This document shows positions 31,509 to 40,835 of a stretch of 64,000 nt of DNA, piece after piece. Made by a program: the position numbers and the translations under genes. Source of the stretch: JAFMKE01 sp964655225. Lineage in GTDB: Bacteria > Bacteroidota > Bacteroidia > Chitinophagales > UBA8649. How positions within the stretch are numbered: the first letter of the stretch is position 1; the number at the start of each line of letters is the position of its first letter. The notes beneath the pieces were generated by a model that had not been told where the DNA came from, did not search any database, and saw only the letters and a program-made list of their open reading frames with translations. The stretch covers positions 18,068-82,067 of the forward strand of contig CAZZMB010000003.1 of the NCBI GenBank assembly GCA_964655225.1. The letters are read 5' to 3'.

Positions 31509-32492
31509 TTAAGCTATTGTAGGCAAATCTGCACTACTCTTTTGAGGAACAGATGAAGGTCTAGGTTTAAGGCCAAGCAGATTAAACATGTAATTGTCCG
31601 TTCCAATTTCGGGATTCGGAGTGGTTAATAATTTGTTTCCAGCAAAGATTGAATTCGCTCCAGCCATAAAACATAATGCTTGCTCTTCCAAACTCATAAC
31701 TTCTCTACCCGCAGAAATACGCACTACCGCTTGCGGCATTGTAATTCTAGCTGTAGCCACCATTCGAAGCATTTCCCAGACGTCTACACGTTTATTTTGT
31801 TCTAAAGGTGTCCCTTTGATAGGCACTAAACAATTAATTGGGACTGATTCAGGTTGAGCGGGTAAATTGGCTAAAGTATGAAGCATACCTACCCTATCTT
31901 CATCCGTTTCTCCCATTCCAATAATTCCACCAGAACAAATTTTTAGTCCTGAGCCTGCAACAGCCTCAAGCGTCTCTAACCGATCCTTGTAGGTTCTAGT
32001 CGTTATTATTTTATCATAATATTCATCTGAGGTATCCACATTATGGTTGTACGCATTTAAACCAGCATCCTTTAATCTTCCGGCCTGCTCAGGATTTAAC
32101 ATCCCAAGGGTACAGCAAACCTCTAAACCTTCCTCCCGAACAGCTTTCACCATTTCTAGCACATTGTCAAAATCGTGATTATCACGAACACGCGTACCCA
32201 TACTTGATATGCAAAATCGAGTAGTTCCGTTGGCTTTCGCCTCTTTCGCTTTTGCCTTTACGGCTTCTACCTTCATCATTCTACTAGCTTTCACATTCGT
32301 TACATACTTAGAGGATTGAGAACAATACGAACAATCTTCAGGACAGCCACCTGTTTTAACCGATAGTAGCGTATTTACAACAATCTCTCCTACTTCGAAA
32401 TTATTTTTATACACTTCACTAGACTCATACATGAGCTGCAGTAATGGTTTATTGAATATCTCTGAAATTTGTGCTTTAGTCCACCGTTCCAT
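31509..32492 (-). CDS. bioB: Biotin synthase
   Basis: Radical SAM enzyme that inserts sulfur into dethiobiotin. The 327-residue protein has the Cx3CxxC cluster site C50, C54, C57 in GGCPEDCSYCSQS, then CTLGML, YNHNVDTSDEYY, GGIIGMGE and SAGREVMS, which hold the second cluster and SAM. It stands alone without other bio genes. A perfect promoter box lies 20-27 bases before the ATG. Confidence 0.97.
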   Translation of the reverse strand: MERWTKAQISEIFNKPLLQLMYESSEVYKNNFEVGEIVVNTLLSVKTGGCPEDCSYCSQSSKYVTNVKASRMMKVEAVKAKAKEAKANGTTRFCISSMGTRVRDNHDFDNVLEMVKAVREEGLEVCCTLGMLNPEQAGRLKDAGLNAYNHNVDTSDEYYDKIITTRTYKDRLETLEAVAGSGLKICSGGIIGMGETDEDRVGMLHTLANLPAQPESVPINCLVPIKGTPLEQNKRVDVWEMLRMVATARITMPQAVVRISAGREVMSLEEQALCFMAGANSIFAGNKLLTTPNPEIGTDNYMFNLLGLKPRPSSVPQKSSADLPTIA

Positions 32493-32511
32493 ATTATACG
32501 TTTTGTCAGTA

Positions 32512-32519
32512 CAAAGATA
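32512..32519 (-). promoter_or_regulatory. -7 promoter box (TATCTTTG) for bioB
   Basis: Exact TAnnTTTG match on the minus strand, 20 bases before the ATG. Confidence 0.55.
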
Positions 32520-32614
32520 AAGGAGTTTTTGAATAAGAGAGAAGAATTACTTAAACTCCTTTGAATTATTATCCTAGAATTTTTACTCTATACTGGTATT
32601 GAGTATAAGCGAAG

Positions 32615-33475
32615 TCAAATCAAGTCTGCCGAAGACAAAAAATACTTGCTTATCCAAAGCACAGGGTAAACTAATACAATCAGCCCATCTAGACCAAAAG
32701 TGTATATGTATTCTGGCGCATCCCTTTTCAAAGCGTATATAAGCTTGGCTCCTAAAAGAAATATAGGTAAAAGAATTACACTCATATAAGAATAGTACAA
32801 TAAGCAAGCAATTGCTAACAATAAATGAATGAGCGAGATGAATTTAGTTGCTCTTAAACCAAACAACATCGGCAAAGTTGTCATATGCGGGTTTTGCCGA
32901 TCAGCATTCCAATCTCGTATATCAAAGGGAATTGTTAACCCTAAAATAAAAAAGAAAACTCCACTACATAACACAAATAATTGAAGTCTAGGTAAATGAT
33001 TATAATTATCGATTAAGGGAATTCCTAAAACAAAAACTACCCATACCAATGCAACAATTTGAGTTTTAAGAAACCAAAAAGACCTTAGATTATATCGCTC
33101 AAACCCAATATATACTATAGATAACGTTATTACTCCTAGTAAAATAAGTAATTGTAAAAACGAGACTTCACTTAAAGCATAAATAAACCCTAGACTTGCG
33201 ATAAATAAGCATCCATATATAATCGATTTATGCTGCTTAAGCCAGGCATTAAAAATACCCGTATTTCCTGTTGCATCAAGCCCTCTAAGCTTTAAAAAAT
33301 TATATCCAATAAACGATGCAGTAAAAATAAGTATACCCTCGGTAAAAGTTGGTGAAACATCAGCACCAAGGCAAGTAGATAAGTATAGGCTTAAGGCTGC
33401 AAGACTTATCCAGGTATTCGAAAAAACAATGGCGTCTATGATTGGTTTTAAACTATTCCAAAAATTAGCTGCCAT
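32615..33475 (-). CDS. UbiA-like prenyltransferase-family membrane protein
   Basis: A 286-residue polytopic membrane protein with eight or nine hydrophobic helices. The second Asp-rich motif of the UbiA superfamily is present as DIRDWNADRQ near residue 188, followed by TLPMLFGLRATKF. The first motif (NDxxDxxxD in true enzymes) is degenerate: the matching region reads YNFLKLRGLD and keeps only the last Asp. That makes ordinary prenyl transfer doubtful; it may have another substrate or have lost activity. It lies 55 bases after the M42 peptidase gene and may share its transcript. Confidence 0.7.
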   Translation of the reverse strand: MAANFWNSLKPIIDAIVFSNTWISLAALSLYLSTCLGADVSPTFTEGILIFTASFIGYNFLKLRGLDATGNTGIFNAWLKQHKSIIYGCLFIASLGFIYALSEVSFLQLLILLGVITLSIVYIGFERYNLRSFWFLKTQIVALVWVVFVLGIPLIDNYNHLPRLQLFVLCSGVFFFILGLTIPFDIRDWNADRQNPHMTTLPMLFGLRATKFISLIHLLLAIACLLYYSYMSVILLPIFLLGAKLIYALKRDAPEYIYTFGLDGLIVLVYPVLWISKYFLSSADLI

Positions 33476-33530
33476 TTGAAGATTATAGATTAATAAGTGC
33501 TTTATGCTCTCTAAGCATAAAAGGGAGATC

Positions 33531-34613
33531 CTAGTCTAAATACTTAAAGTTAAAGTCTGGAGTCAATTTTAGTAAAGTTTCATAGATTAATTTAGCTGCA
33601 TTTTCCATATCCGCCAATTCGACCATTTCGACAGTAGTATGCATGTATCTTAAAGGAAATGAAATCAATGCACTAGGAACCCCACCATTGGAGTATGCAA
33701 ATGCATCAGTATCTGTGCCGGTAGCTCTTGATGCGGCATCTCTTTGGAAAGGTATCTTCTTCGCCTCTGCAGTATCAATAATTAAATCTAATAACTTGTT
33801 GTGAACAGCAGGTCCATAGGTAAGAATAGGTCCTCTCCCACATTTAAAATCACCTTCTGTTTTCTTATTAATCATTGGGGTAGAAGTATCGTGCGCCACG
33901 TCAGTGACAATAGCAACATTCGGCTTAATGGTTTGCGTAATCATTTCCGCACCGCGCAAGCCAACTTCTTCTTGCACCGCATTTACAATGTAAAGTCCAA
34001 AAGGCACTTTCTTTTTATTTTCTTTCAACATCTTAGCCACCAATGCAATAACGACTCCACCTGCCCTATTATCTAAAGCGCGACCAACCGCGTATTTCTT
34101 ATTTAAAATCATGAATTCATCTTGATAAGTAATTACGCTACCCACATGAATGCCCATTTCTAGGACTTCCTTTTTAGAAGTTGCTCCACAGTCTAAAAAG
34201 ATTGAATCAGCTTTTAAATCGGGATCCTTGCCTCCTCTTCTTGTATGAATTGCTGGCCATCCAAACACTGCTTGAACAAAGCCTTTTTTAGTATGAATAT
34301 TTACTTTCTTTGAAGGAGCAATCATATGGTCTGAGCCGCCATTTCTTTTTACATAAATAAACCCATCATCCGTTATATAACTAACGTACCATGATATCTC
34401 ATCAGCATGAGCTTCAATAACCACTTTAAATTCGGCTTCTGGATTAATTACACCGTAGACGGTACCATAGTTATCTACTTGATGCGTATCAATATATTTA
34501 CCGATAAAATCTAGCCATATTTTTTGGCCATTCCACTCATATCCGGTGGGTGATGCATTATTAATATACTTCTCAAAAAAAGCTAATTCACTTTTGCCAA
34601 AAATCCTTGCCAT
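33531..34613 (-). CDS. M42 family aminopeptidase
   Basis: Dinuclear metal aminopeptidase of the PepA-glutamyl/FrvX family that trims peptides in the cytoplasm as large oligomers. The 360-residue protein shows the metal and catalytic residues in EAHADEISW, GRALDNRAGG, VQEEVGLRGAE, VTDVAHDT and TDTDAFAYSNGG, with RYMHTTVEMV near the end. Length is usual. The ATG at 34613 gives the expected start. A TATCTTCG sequence at 34639-34646 is one base off the promoter consensus. Confidence 0.93.
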   Translation of the reverse strand: MARIFGKSELAFFEKYINNASPTGYEWNGQKIWLDFIGKYIDTHQVDNYGTVYGVINPEAEFKVVIEAHADEISWYVSYITDDGFIYVKRNGGSDHMIAPSKKVNIHTKKGFVQAVFGWPAIHTRRGGKDPDLKADSIFLDCGATSKKEVLEMGIHVGSVITYQDEFMILNKKYAVGRALDNRAGGVVIALVAKMLKENKKKVPFGLYIVNAVQEEVGLRGAEMITQTIKPNVAIVTDVAHDTSTPMINKKTEGDFKCGRGPILTYGPAVHNKLLDLIIDTAEAKKIPFQRDAASRATGTDTDAFAYSNGGVPSALISFPLRYMHTTVEMVELADMENAAKLIYETLLKLTPDFNFKYLD

Positions 34614-34669
34614 ACTTTCATTTATTTAAATATTCGCTCGAAGATAATAAAAACCTATGTGTCAACCGA

Positions 34670-34825
34670 CTAAAACTTCGGGCACTTTTTGCAAGGCTTA
34701 TCTTTCTTCTTGTATTTTTTGCAACACTTATTTTTTTTCTTGGAGCAATTGTTGTAGCTATCGATTGACTTTGGAAGGGTTTCCAAGAGTTCTAATCTAA
34801 ATATGGTGGTGTCAAATTCGGTCAA
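34670..34825 (-). other. Possible small Cys/Lys-rich reading frame after pabB
   Basis: Reading from the TTG at 34825, the frame encodes about 51 residues and ends KCPKF. The last 25 residues are almost only Lys and Cys, spaced C-x6-C-C-x9-C-x2-C, which looks like a metal-binding or disulfide tail. The frame stays open upstream (reading LFIFVLNKNQLTEFDTT) to a TAG that overlaps the pabB end, with no ATG or GTG. It could be the remnant of a larger gene, an uncommon-start small protein, or chance. Confidence 0.25.
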
Positions 34826-34865
34826 TTGATTCTTATTTAGAACAAATATAAATAAGCTTTTTGGA

Positions 34866-36149
34866 TTATCCTAAATATTTCAATACCGAATTTGCCTTTA
34901 CCAAAGTTTCTTCCCATTCCTTCTCAGGAATAGCATCATAGGTTATTGCACCACCCACTTGCAAAGATAAATAGCCTTTTTTTTCATTAAAAACTAAAGT
35001 TCGAATTAATACATTAAAATCATAAGACAAATCTGGATTAATATAACCCAATGCACCAGAATAAACGCCCCGTTTAACTTGTTCATATTTATCTATTAAT
35101 TTCATAGCCATTACCTTTGGTGCTCCTGTCATACTACCCATTGGATAAGCATTTCTTAGCGCTTGCAAAGGATGGATGTCTTGTTTTAAATGAGCACTTA
35201 CAGTAGAAATCATTTGAATGATATTTTCAAACTCGTATATACCAAAGAGTTCATCAACTTTAACAGTACCGGGCATGGCACTTTTTGCAAAATCATTTCG
35301 CACCAAGTCTACAATCATAACATTCTCAGCACGCTCTTTTTCATCATTAAATAAGTCAAGCTTTCTCTTTTCATTCTCCTTATGATTATTGCCTTTTTTT
35401 AGAGTACCCTTGATAGGTTGAGAAATAATTTTACGTTTTTCATGCTTCATAAATCGCTCAGGAGAAAAACTCAAGATATGATGATCAACCATTTTAAGAT
35501 AAGCAGAGAAAGGAGCTTTCGCATTTTCATTAATTCTTAAAAAGGCTTCTAAACTATTGAAATTTTGGGTATTTACATAAAGCTCTCTACAAAAGTTCAA
35601 TTCATATACAGTTCCATCAAGAATATCATTTTTTATACACTTAAGATATTGGATATACGCTTCTTTGGTCATTCGACTTTTCCACTCCAATTCAGTATTA
35701 TGCCTCGTGGACTCTGTCAAAACCATAGCATTAATCTGGTCCATCAGGTGAATAGATTCAAGTGTGCTTCTATTTATCGTACATTGGCCATTGCTTATGT
35801 GAAAAGTATATCTTGGCTCGAAAAAATACGTGCTCGGCATTTCTAGATAGTCTGGATTTTTTGAATGCAGCTGTTCGAGCTCATTTTTTAAATCATACGA
35901 AAGATAACCATATATACTTTCAGAGGAAGTATGCTGAAATTCTTCAAGCTGCTTGAATTGAAGCGCTTCATCTGTCAAAGAGAGTTCTCGAACTTTATCA
36001 ACAGCAACAGTAAATTCTAAAGAAGATGATAGGTAACTTGCCTCATTGTTATCCAGACAGATAAAAACTGGGAATTGGTCAGCCCAATGCAAGAGCTTCC
36101 TTTTAAACAGAGAAACCTCATCAATTGAAAAACTACTTTGTTCGACCAT
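34866..36149 (-). CDS. pabB: Aminodeoxychorismate synthase component I
   Basis: Converts chorismate and ammonia to 4-amino-4-deoxychorismate for folate synthesis. The 427-residue protein has a chorismate-binding C-terminal half: SQPIKGTLKKG carries the lysine typical of PabB (anthranilate synthase has Ala there), then AENVMIVDLVRND, the PMGSMTGAPK motif, GVYSGALGY and QVGGAITYDA. The N-terminal half is shorter and poorly conserved. It starts 5 bases after purA and closes the leftward cluster. The glutaminase subunit PabA is not in the window. Confidence 0.9.
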   Translation of the reverse strand: MVEQSSFSIDEVSLFKRKLLHWADQFPVFICLDNNEASYLSSSLEFTVAVDKVRELSLTDEALQFKQLEEFQHTSSESIYGYLSYDLKNELEQLHSKNPDYLEMPSTYFFEPRYTFHISNGQCTINRSTLESIHLMDQINAMVLTESTRHNTELEWKSRMTKEAYIQYLKCIKNDILDGTVYELNFCRELYVNTQNFNSLEAFLRINENAKAPFSAYLKMVDHHILSFSPERFMKHEKRKIISQPIKGTLKKGNNHKENEKRKLDLFNDEKERAENVMIVDLVRNDFAKSAMPGTVKVDELFGIYEFENIIQMISTVSAHLKQDIHPLQALRNAYPMGSMTGAPKVMAMKLIDKYEQVKRGVYSGALGYINPDLSYDFNVLIRTLVFNEKKGYLSLQVGGAITYDAIPEKEWEETLVKANSVLKYLG

Positions 36150-36154
36150 TAAGT

Positions 36155-37429
36155 CTATACTAAGGCGCTTTGTTTAATCAGCAACTTTTCTCTTTCTGGT
36201 CCTGTTGAAATCATACTTACTGGAACAGCTAAATAATTTTCCATATAGCTCACGAAATCTTGTAAATTTGAAGGTAAATTATGATAACCAATACCTTCTA
36301 AATCAGACTGCCAACCTTTGAACGATTTAAAATTGCAATTAATACTATCAGTTACTTCAAACGGAAGCTCCCTAGTCTCTTTTCCATTCACAGTGTATGA
36401 ATCGCATGCTTTTATTTCACTAAAATCATTAAGCACGTCAGCCTTAGTTAAGGCAATTTGTGTCACTCCATTTAGGAATGATGCGTAACGCAAAGCCACT
36501 AAATCAACCCAACCGCACCTTCTTGGTCTTCCAGTAGTAGCACCAAACTCAAATCCCGCTTTTCGAATACGCTCACCGACATCATCATGCAATTCAGAGG
36601 GAAAAGGTCCACTGCCAACACGAGTACAATATGCCTTTGTAATACCAATAACCTCTTTAATTTTATTTGGAGCAACACCTAAACCATTGCATGCTCCTGA
36701 AGTTATGGTATTCGAAGATGTTACAAATGGGTAGGTTCCGAAATCAATATCAAGCATTGAGCCCTGAGCCCCTTCAGCTAGTATTTTTTTATTGTTTAAC
36801 AGCGCATTATTTACATAATATTCTCCAGATAATATCGTAAAACGCTTCAACTCTTCAATGCTAGCAAACCATTCTTTTTCTTCTTCTTCTATATCAAATT
36901 CAAAATTATGCATACCAATAATCTGCAGATGCTTCTCTTTCAATTTTTGATATTTTGCCTTAAAATCTGGTGTTAGTATGTCTCCTATTCTCAAACCATT
37001 TCTTCCGGTCTTATCCATGTAAGTTGGACCTATACCTCTCAGCGTAGAACCGATTTTCGCCTTTCCTTTCGCCGCTTCAGAAGCTGCGTCAAGAACTTTA
37101 TGGGTCGGTAAAATTAGGTGTGCTTTTTCAGCAATCAATAGATATTTTTCAATATTTACGCCCCACGATTTTACTTGTTCAATTTCCTTACATAAGGTGA
37201 TTGGATTAATCACCACACCGTTGCCGATTAGATTAAACGTATTGTCGTGCAAGATTCCAGAGGGAATTGTATGCAAAACAATTTTCTCATTATTTACTAC
37301 AAGCGTATGACCTGCATTTGGTCCACCCTGAAAACGAGCGATGATATCATATTTAGGTGCTAGATGATCGACAATTTTACCCTTGCCTTCATCTCCCCAT
37401 TGCATTCCAATTAAAACATCTACATTCAT
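36155..37429 (-). CDS. purA: Adenylosuccinate synthase
   Basis: GTP-dependent ligase joining IMP and aspartate, committing purines to AMP. The 424-residue protein begins with GMQWGDEGKGKIVDHLA (residues 7-23), has QGGPNAGHT, RGIGPTYMDKTGRNG, EGAQGSMLDIDFGTYPFVTSS and the GRPRRCGWVDL base-binding loop. In E. coli the enzyme is inhibited by ppGpp; here it lies in the same leftward gene run as the (p)ppGpp enzyme RSH. It starts 13 bases after the STAS gene. Confidence 0.98.
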   Translation of the reverse strand: MNVDVLIGMQWGDEGKGKIVDHLAPKYDIIARFQGGPNAGHTLVVNNEKIVLHTIPSGILHDNTFNLIGNGVVINPITLCKEIEQVKSWGVNIEKYLLIAEKAHLILPTHKVLDAASEAAKGKAKIGSTLRGIGPTYMDKTGRNGLRIGDILTPDFKAKYQKLKEKHLQIIGMHNFEFDIEEEEKEWFASIEELKRFTILSGEYYVNNALLNNKKILAEGAQGSMLDIDFGTYPFVTSSNTITSGACNGLGVAPNKIKEVIGITKAYCTRVGSGPFPSELHDDVGERIRKAGFEFGATTGRPRRCGWVDLVALRYASFLNGVTQIALTKADVLNDFSEIKACDSYTVNGKETRELPFEVTDSINCNFKSFKGWQSDLEGIGYHNLPSNLQDFVSYMENYLAVPVSMISTGPEREKLLIKQSALV

Positions 37430-37442
37430 AAGTTTTCTTTAA

Positions 37443-37778
37443 TTATAGTGAAGCTATAGCTTCTTCTTTTGTTGCGGCCTGTGGAAACACATCCGTCAGT
37501 TTTGTGATTGCTAATAAATTACTTAATTGTTCTGGAATAGAAACGATAACCATATCGCCTCCGGCGTTCTTACTCTTAGTAAGGATATTAATTAGCACAG
37601 ATAATCCTGTACTATTGATAAATTTCATTTTGGATAACTCAAGTACAAATCGATTACTGTCATTAGCCAAACTTATATCCACCGCTTCAAGGATAGGACT
37701 GGCATCCTTTTCACCCAGTAGATTGCCGCTTAATTCTAAGATAGTTATCTTGTTTTCAATTATTCTACTAATTTCCAT
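37443..37778 (-). CDS. STAS-domain anti-anti-sigma-like protein
   Basis: A 111-residue single STAS domain. The phosphorylatable serine region is KMKFINSTGLSVLINILT near residue 50, in the SpoIIAA/RsbV style. No anti-sigma kinase or phosphatase is nearby, so the partner is unknown. Its ATG lies 11 bases inside the end of fur, indicating translational coupling. From memory, similar proteins are often found next to purA in Flavobacteriales. Confidence 0.88.
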   Translation of the reverse strand: MEISRIIENKITILELSGNLLGEKDASPILEAVDISLANDSNRFVLELSKMKFINSTGLSVLINILTKSKNAGGDMVIVSIPEQLSNLLAITKLTDVFPQAATKEEAIASL

Positions 37779-38250
37779 TTTGTGAATTTTTATTTTTCTT
37801 GTTTAATTGACAACCACTGCAATATCCAAATAAATTTAATGAATGATGTGTAATTTCGAAGTCAAGTAATCCTCCCATCAAATTTTTAATTTGCTGCACT
37901 CTCGGATCGCAAAACTCTACAACCTTTCCACATTTAGCACAAATAATATGATCGTGTTGCTTATATCCATATGACTTTTCGTACTGAGCTAAATTCTTGC
38001 CAAATTGATGTTTCCGAATCAAATCACATGAATTTAAGAGATCCAAGGTGTTATATACTGTTGCCCTGCTCACGTTAAAATTTTTATTTTTGATATCAAT
38101 GTATAATGTTTCTGCCTCAAAGTGATCTTCTCTTGAATAGATCTCTTCTAGAATAGCAAAACGTTCAGATGTTTTACGCAATCCATTTTTTTCTAAATAT
38201 GTAGAAAAAATATCTTTAACGGCTTCTATTGTATCAGTATTTGCGAGCAC
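37768..38250 (-). CDS. Fur-family transcriptional regulator
   Basis: A 160-residue Fur/PerR-type metal-sensing repressor. The helix-turn-helix (SRATVYNTLDLL, about residues 80-92) is followed by the dimer domain with metal ligands in QHDHIICAKCGKVVEFCD and HHSLNLFGYCSGCQ; both CxxC pairs for structural zinc are present. Whether it senses iron, zinc or peroxide cannot be told. Translation seems to start at a GTG (38250) only a few bases after the promoter box, so the mRNA may be leaderless. It begins 50 bases after rsh. Confidence 0.9.
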   Translation of the reverse strand: MLANTDTIEAVKDIFSTYLEKNGLRKTSERFAILEEIYSREDHFEAETLYIDIKNKNFNVSRATVYNTLDLLNSCDLIRKHQFGKNLAQYEKSYGYKQHDHIICAKCGKVVEFCDPRVQQIKNLMGGLLDFEITHHSLNLFGYCSGCQLNKKNKNSQNGN

Positions 38251-38254
38251 AGGG

Positions 38255-38262
38255 CAAATTTA
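38255..38262 (-). promoter_or_regulatory. -7 promoter box (TAAATTTG) for fur
   Basis: Exact TAnnTTTG match in the 50-base rsh-fur spacer, ending 4 bases before the GTG start. Confidence 0.4.
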
Positions 38263-38300
38263 AAGGTTTTTATAAAGTATGTTACTAAAAGTACTAACAT

Positions 38301-40541
38301 TTATACACTTTGCTCCTCCTCTACTTCAAATCGGGTAACAGAGACGAGTCCTTCAATCGCTTTCATTTGTTTAATTACAATTTCTAACTGCTCACTATCC
38401 GTAACGTATAACATTATTTTACCTTCATATATTCCATCTTTACTTTCGAAGGAAATCGATTTCATATTAATGTCTAAGTTGTTTGTAATTATTTCAGACA
38501 CCTGGCTAATAACGCCCATAGTATCAATGCCATTCAACTTTAAACCCGAAAGAAAGGCTACATCCCGTTGATTATTCCACTTTGTTTTCACAACTCGATA
38601 ACTATATTTAGACATCAATTGCACCGAATTTGGGCAAGTCGTTCGATGTATTTTAATTCCATCGTTTATTGTAATAAAGCCAAATACATCATCCCCTGGT
38701 ATAGGATTACAGCATGGTGCAAAAGAATAATCTAATTGATCGGAACTTTGCCCCATAATACTTAGCTCGGAATTCTTAGACAACGTCTTAGCAATAGTTT
38801 CTTGGAAATCATCCTTATTTGCTTGAACTTTCGGTCGATTAGCTTTAACTATACCATGAACAACTTCAAGATTTTTTAAGTCTCCAAACTTTATTTTATT
38901 TTTAGAAATCGCAACAAACAAATGCAATGGAGATGTAAGTTTGAAGTAATTGCTTATCGTCCAAAAATTCTCATCAACAGCATTAATTTTAAGCTGTTTA
39001 AACTTTCTTATTAAGACCTGCTTACCATCATCCGCAATGAGACGCAACTCTTCGTTTATGGCTTTCTTTACAGCATTTTTAGCTTTCCCTGTTACCACAA
39101 AACTTAACCAGTCTTCATTTGGTTTTTGTTTTTTAGAAGTTAAAATCTCAATCTGATCGCCTGTTTTCAATACATAACTTAAAGGCACTAACTTTTGATT
39201 AACCTTCGCTCCTATGCACTTATTTCCTATATCGGAGTGAACATCGTAGGCAAAATCAAGTGCGGTTGCATCTCTTCTTAAGCGTTTAAGATCTCCCTTA
39301 GGGGTAAAAACAAATATTTCTGAGCTGAATAAATTCATCTTGAAGTTGTTGACCATCTCCAAAGCATTTTGCTCTTTATCGTTTAATAAGGATTGGATAC
39401 TTGCCAACCATCTATCTACTCCATCCTCTGAATGAGCAGTTCCCCCTTCTTTGTATTTCCAATGGGCAGCAACTCCTTTTTCAGCAATCTCGTGCATTCT
39501 CTTGGAACGTATTTGGACTTCAACCCATTTACCTTTAAGCCCAACAACAGTCGTATGGAGTGCTTCATAGCCATTAGACTTTGGATTGGAGATCCAATCT
39601 CTCAATCGTTTAGGATTGGGTCTATATAAGTCAGAAATTATCGAATAAACATTCCAACAATCACTTTTTTCCTTTGCATCTGGACTATTGACAATGATTC
39701 GGATAGCGAACAAGTCATATACTTCTTCAAAGCTAACTCCTTGCTTTTTCATTTTGCTCCAAATAGAAAGAATGGACTTAGAGCGACCATAAATTTCTAG
39801 ATTTAACTTTTTCTTAGAAAATAAATCATTTAAAGGGGTGATGAAATTATTGATATATCTATTTCTAGAGCGCTTGGTTTCGTTCAACTTTTTCGCTATA
39901 AATTTATACATTTCAGGTTCCCGATATTTCATAGATAAGTCTTCTAACTCAGATTTCACCTTGTATAATCCCATTCGATGAGCAATAGGCGCATACAAGA
40001 AATCCGTTTCAGAAGCTATTTTTAACTGTTTGTCTCTAGGCATACTAGATAATGTTCGCATATTATGCAATCGATCTGCTAGCTTAATTAATATAACCCT
40101 AATATCATCCGTAAGTGTCAATAAAAGTTTCCTGAAATTTTCTGCTTGAATGGAACTGTTTAAATCAAAAACACCTGAAATTTTTGTAAGTCCATTAATT
40201 ATTTTGGCAGTATTCTTATCAAATGCATGTTCAACATCCTCTAGCGTTAGCTCTGTATCTTCTATAGTATCATGGAGAAGGGCACAAACTATGGAAGTCG
40301 TTTCTAATCCAATTTCTTCACTCACAATACGTGCGACTGCTAAGGGATGGAAAATATAAGGCTCACCAGATTTTCGGCGCATACCAGCATGATGTTCAAT
40401 CGCCATTTCAAAAGCTTGACGAATTCGTTCTCTATCTCCTTTTCGAAGATTGAACTGTACATTTCCTAGAAGCCGTCGATACTCTTTTAGAATCTCCTTT
40501 TTCTCTAGTGGACTTAGTGTTATATCTTTAGTTTCTAACAT
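38301..40541 (-). CDS. RelA/SpoT bifunctional (p)ppGpp synthetase/hydrolase
   Basis: Makes and breaks the stringent-response alarmones. The 746-residue protein has the full RSH order: HD hydrolase domain with FHPLAVARIV and ALLHDTIEDTE (about residues 65-100), synthetase domain with GRSKSILSIWSKMKKQ and NGYEALHTTV (about 250-330), TGS domain (EIFVFTPKGDLKRLRRDATALDFAY, from about 395), a zinc-finger/helical region (PCCNPIPGDD) and a C-terminal ACT domain. HD residues are intact, so hydrolase activity is expected. It heads the leftward run to fur, STAS, purA and pabB. Confidence 0.95.
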   Translation of the reverse strand: MLETKDITLSPLEKKEILKEYRRLLGNVQFNLRKGDRERIRQAFEMAIEHHAGMRRKSGEPYIFHPLAVARIVSEEIGLETTSIVCALLHDTIEDTELTLEDVEHAFDKNTAKIINGLTKISGVFDLNSSIQAENFRKLLLTLTDDIRVILIKLADRLHNMRTLSSMPRDKQLKIASETDFLYAPIAHRMGLYKVKSELEDLSMKYREPEMYKFIAKKLNETKRSRNRYINNFITPLNDLFSKKKLNLEIYGRSKSILSIWSKMKKQGVSFEEVYDLFAIRIIVNSPDAKEKSDCWNVYSIISDLYRPNPKRLRDWISNPKSNGYEALHTTVVGLKGKWVEVQIRSKRMHEIAEKGVAAHWKYKEGGTAHSEDGVDRWLASIQSLLNDKEQNALEMVNNFKMNLFSSEIFVFTPKGDLKRLRRDATALDFAYDVHSDIGNKCIGAKVNQKLVPLSYVLKTGDQIEILTSKKQKPNEDWLSFVVTGKAKNAVKKAINEELRLIADDGKQVLIRKFKQLKINAVDENFWTISNYFKLTSPLHLFVAISKNKIKFGDLKNLEVVHGIVKANRPKVQANKDDFQETIAKTLSKNSELSIMGQSSDQLDYSFAPCCNPIPGDDVFGFITINDGIKIHRTTCPNSVQLMSKYSYRVVKTKWNNQRDVAFLSGLKLNGIDTMGVISQVSEIITNNLDINMKSISFESKDGIYEGKIMLYVTDSEQLEIVIKQMKAIEGLVSVTRFEVEEEQSV

Positions 40542-40665
40542 TTAATACTTAATAGCTACGTAATGCTAAACTACTAAATATTGCTTAGCTCAATGTTGCT
40601 TTTTTTAGATTTCGAAAAAAAAAGAAAGAAAAGATGATTTATCATACTTAAAATCAAATAAATAT

Positions 40666-40673
40666 TATCTTTG
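40666..40673 (+). promoter_or_regulatory. -7 promoter box (TATCTTTG) for tRNA-Leu
   Basis: Exact TAnnTTTG match followed by CAC, 31 bases before the tRNA; the tig-clpP-clpX genes downstream may be read from it too. Confidence 0.6.
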
Positions 40674-40704
40674 CACCCGCTTTACAAGCGAAGTTCATTT
40701 ACAT

Positions 40705-40786
40705 GCGGGTATGGTGGAATTGGTAGACACGCTAGATTTAGGATCTAGTGCCGCAAGGCGTGGGGGTTCGACTCCCTTTACCCGCA
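40705..40786 (+). tRNA. tRNA-Leu (anticodon TAG)
   Basis: An 82-base class II tRNA. Acceptor GCGGGTA pairs with TACCCGC, the anticodon stem CTAGA/TCTAG holds the loop TTTAGGA with anticodon TAG, and a variable arm (TGCCGCAAGGCGT) precedes the T-arm with GGTTCGACTCC. The discriminator is A and CCA is not encoded. Reads CUA and probably other CUN codons. Confidence 0.96.
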
Positions 40787-40835
40787 CTCTTACAAATAAA
40801 CGCTCACGAATTATTCTTAATTAAAATTATTATCT

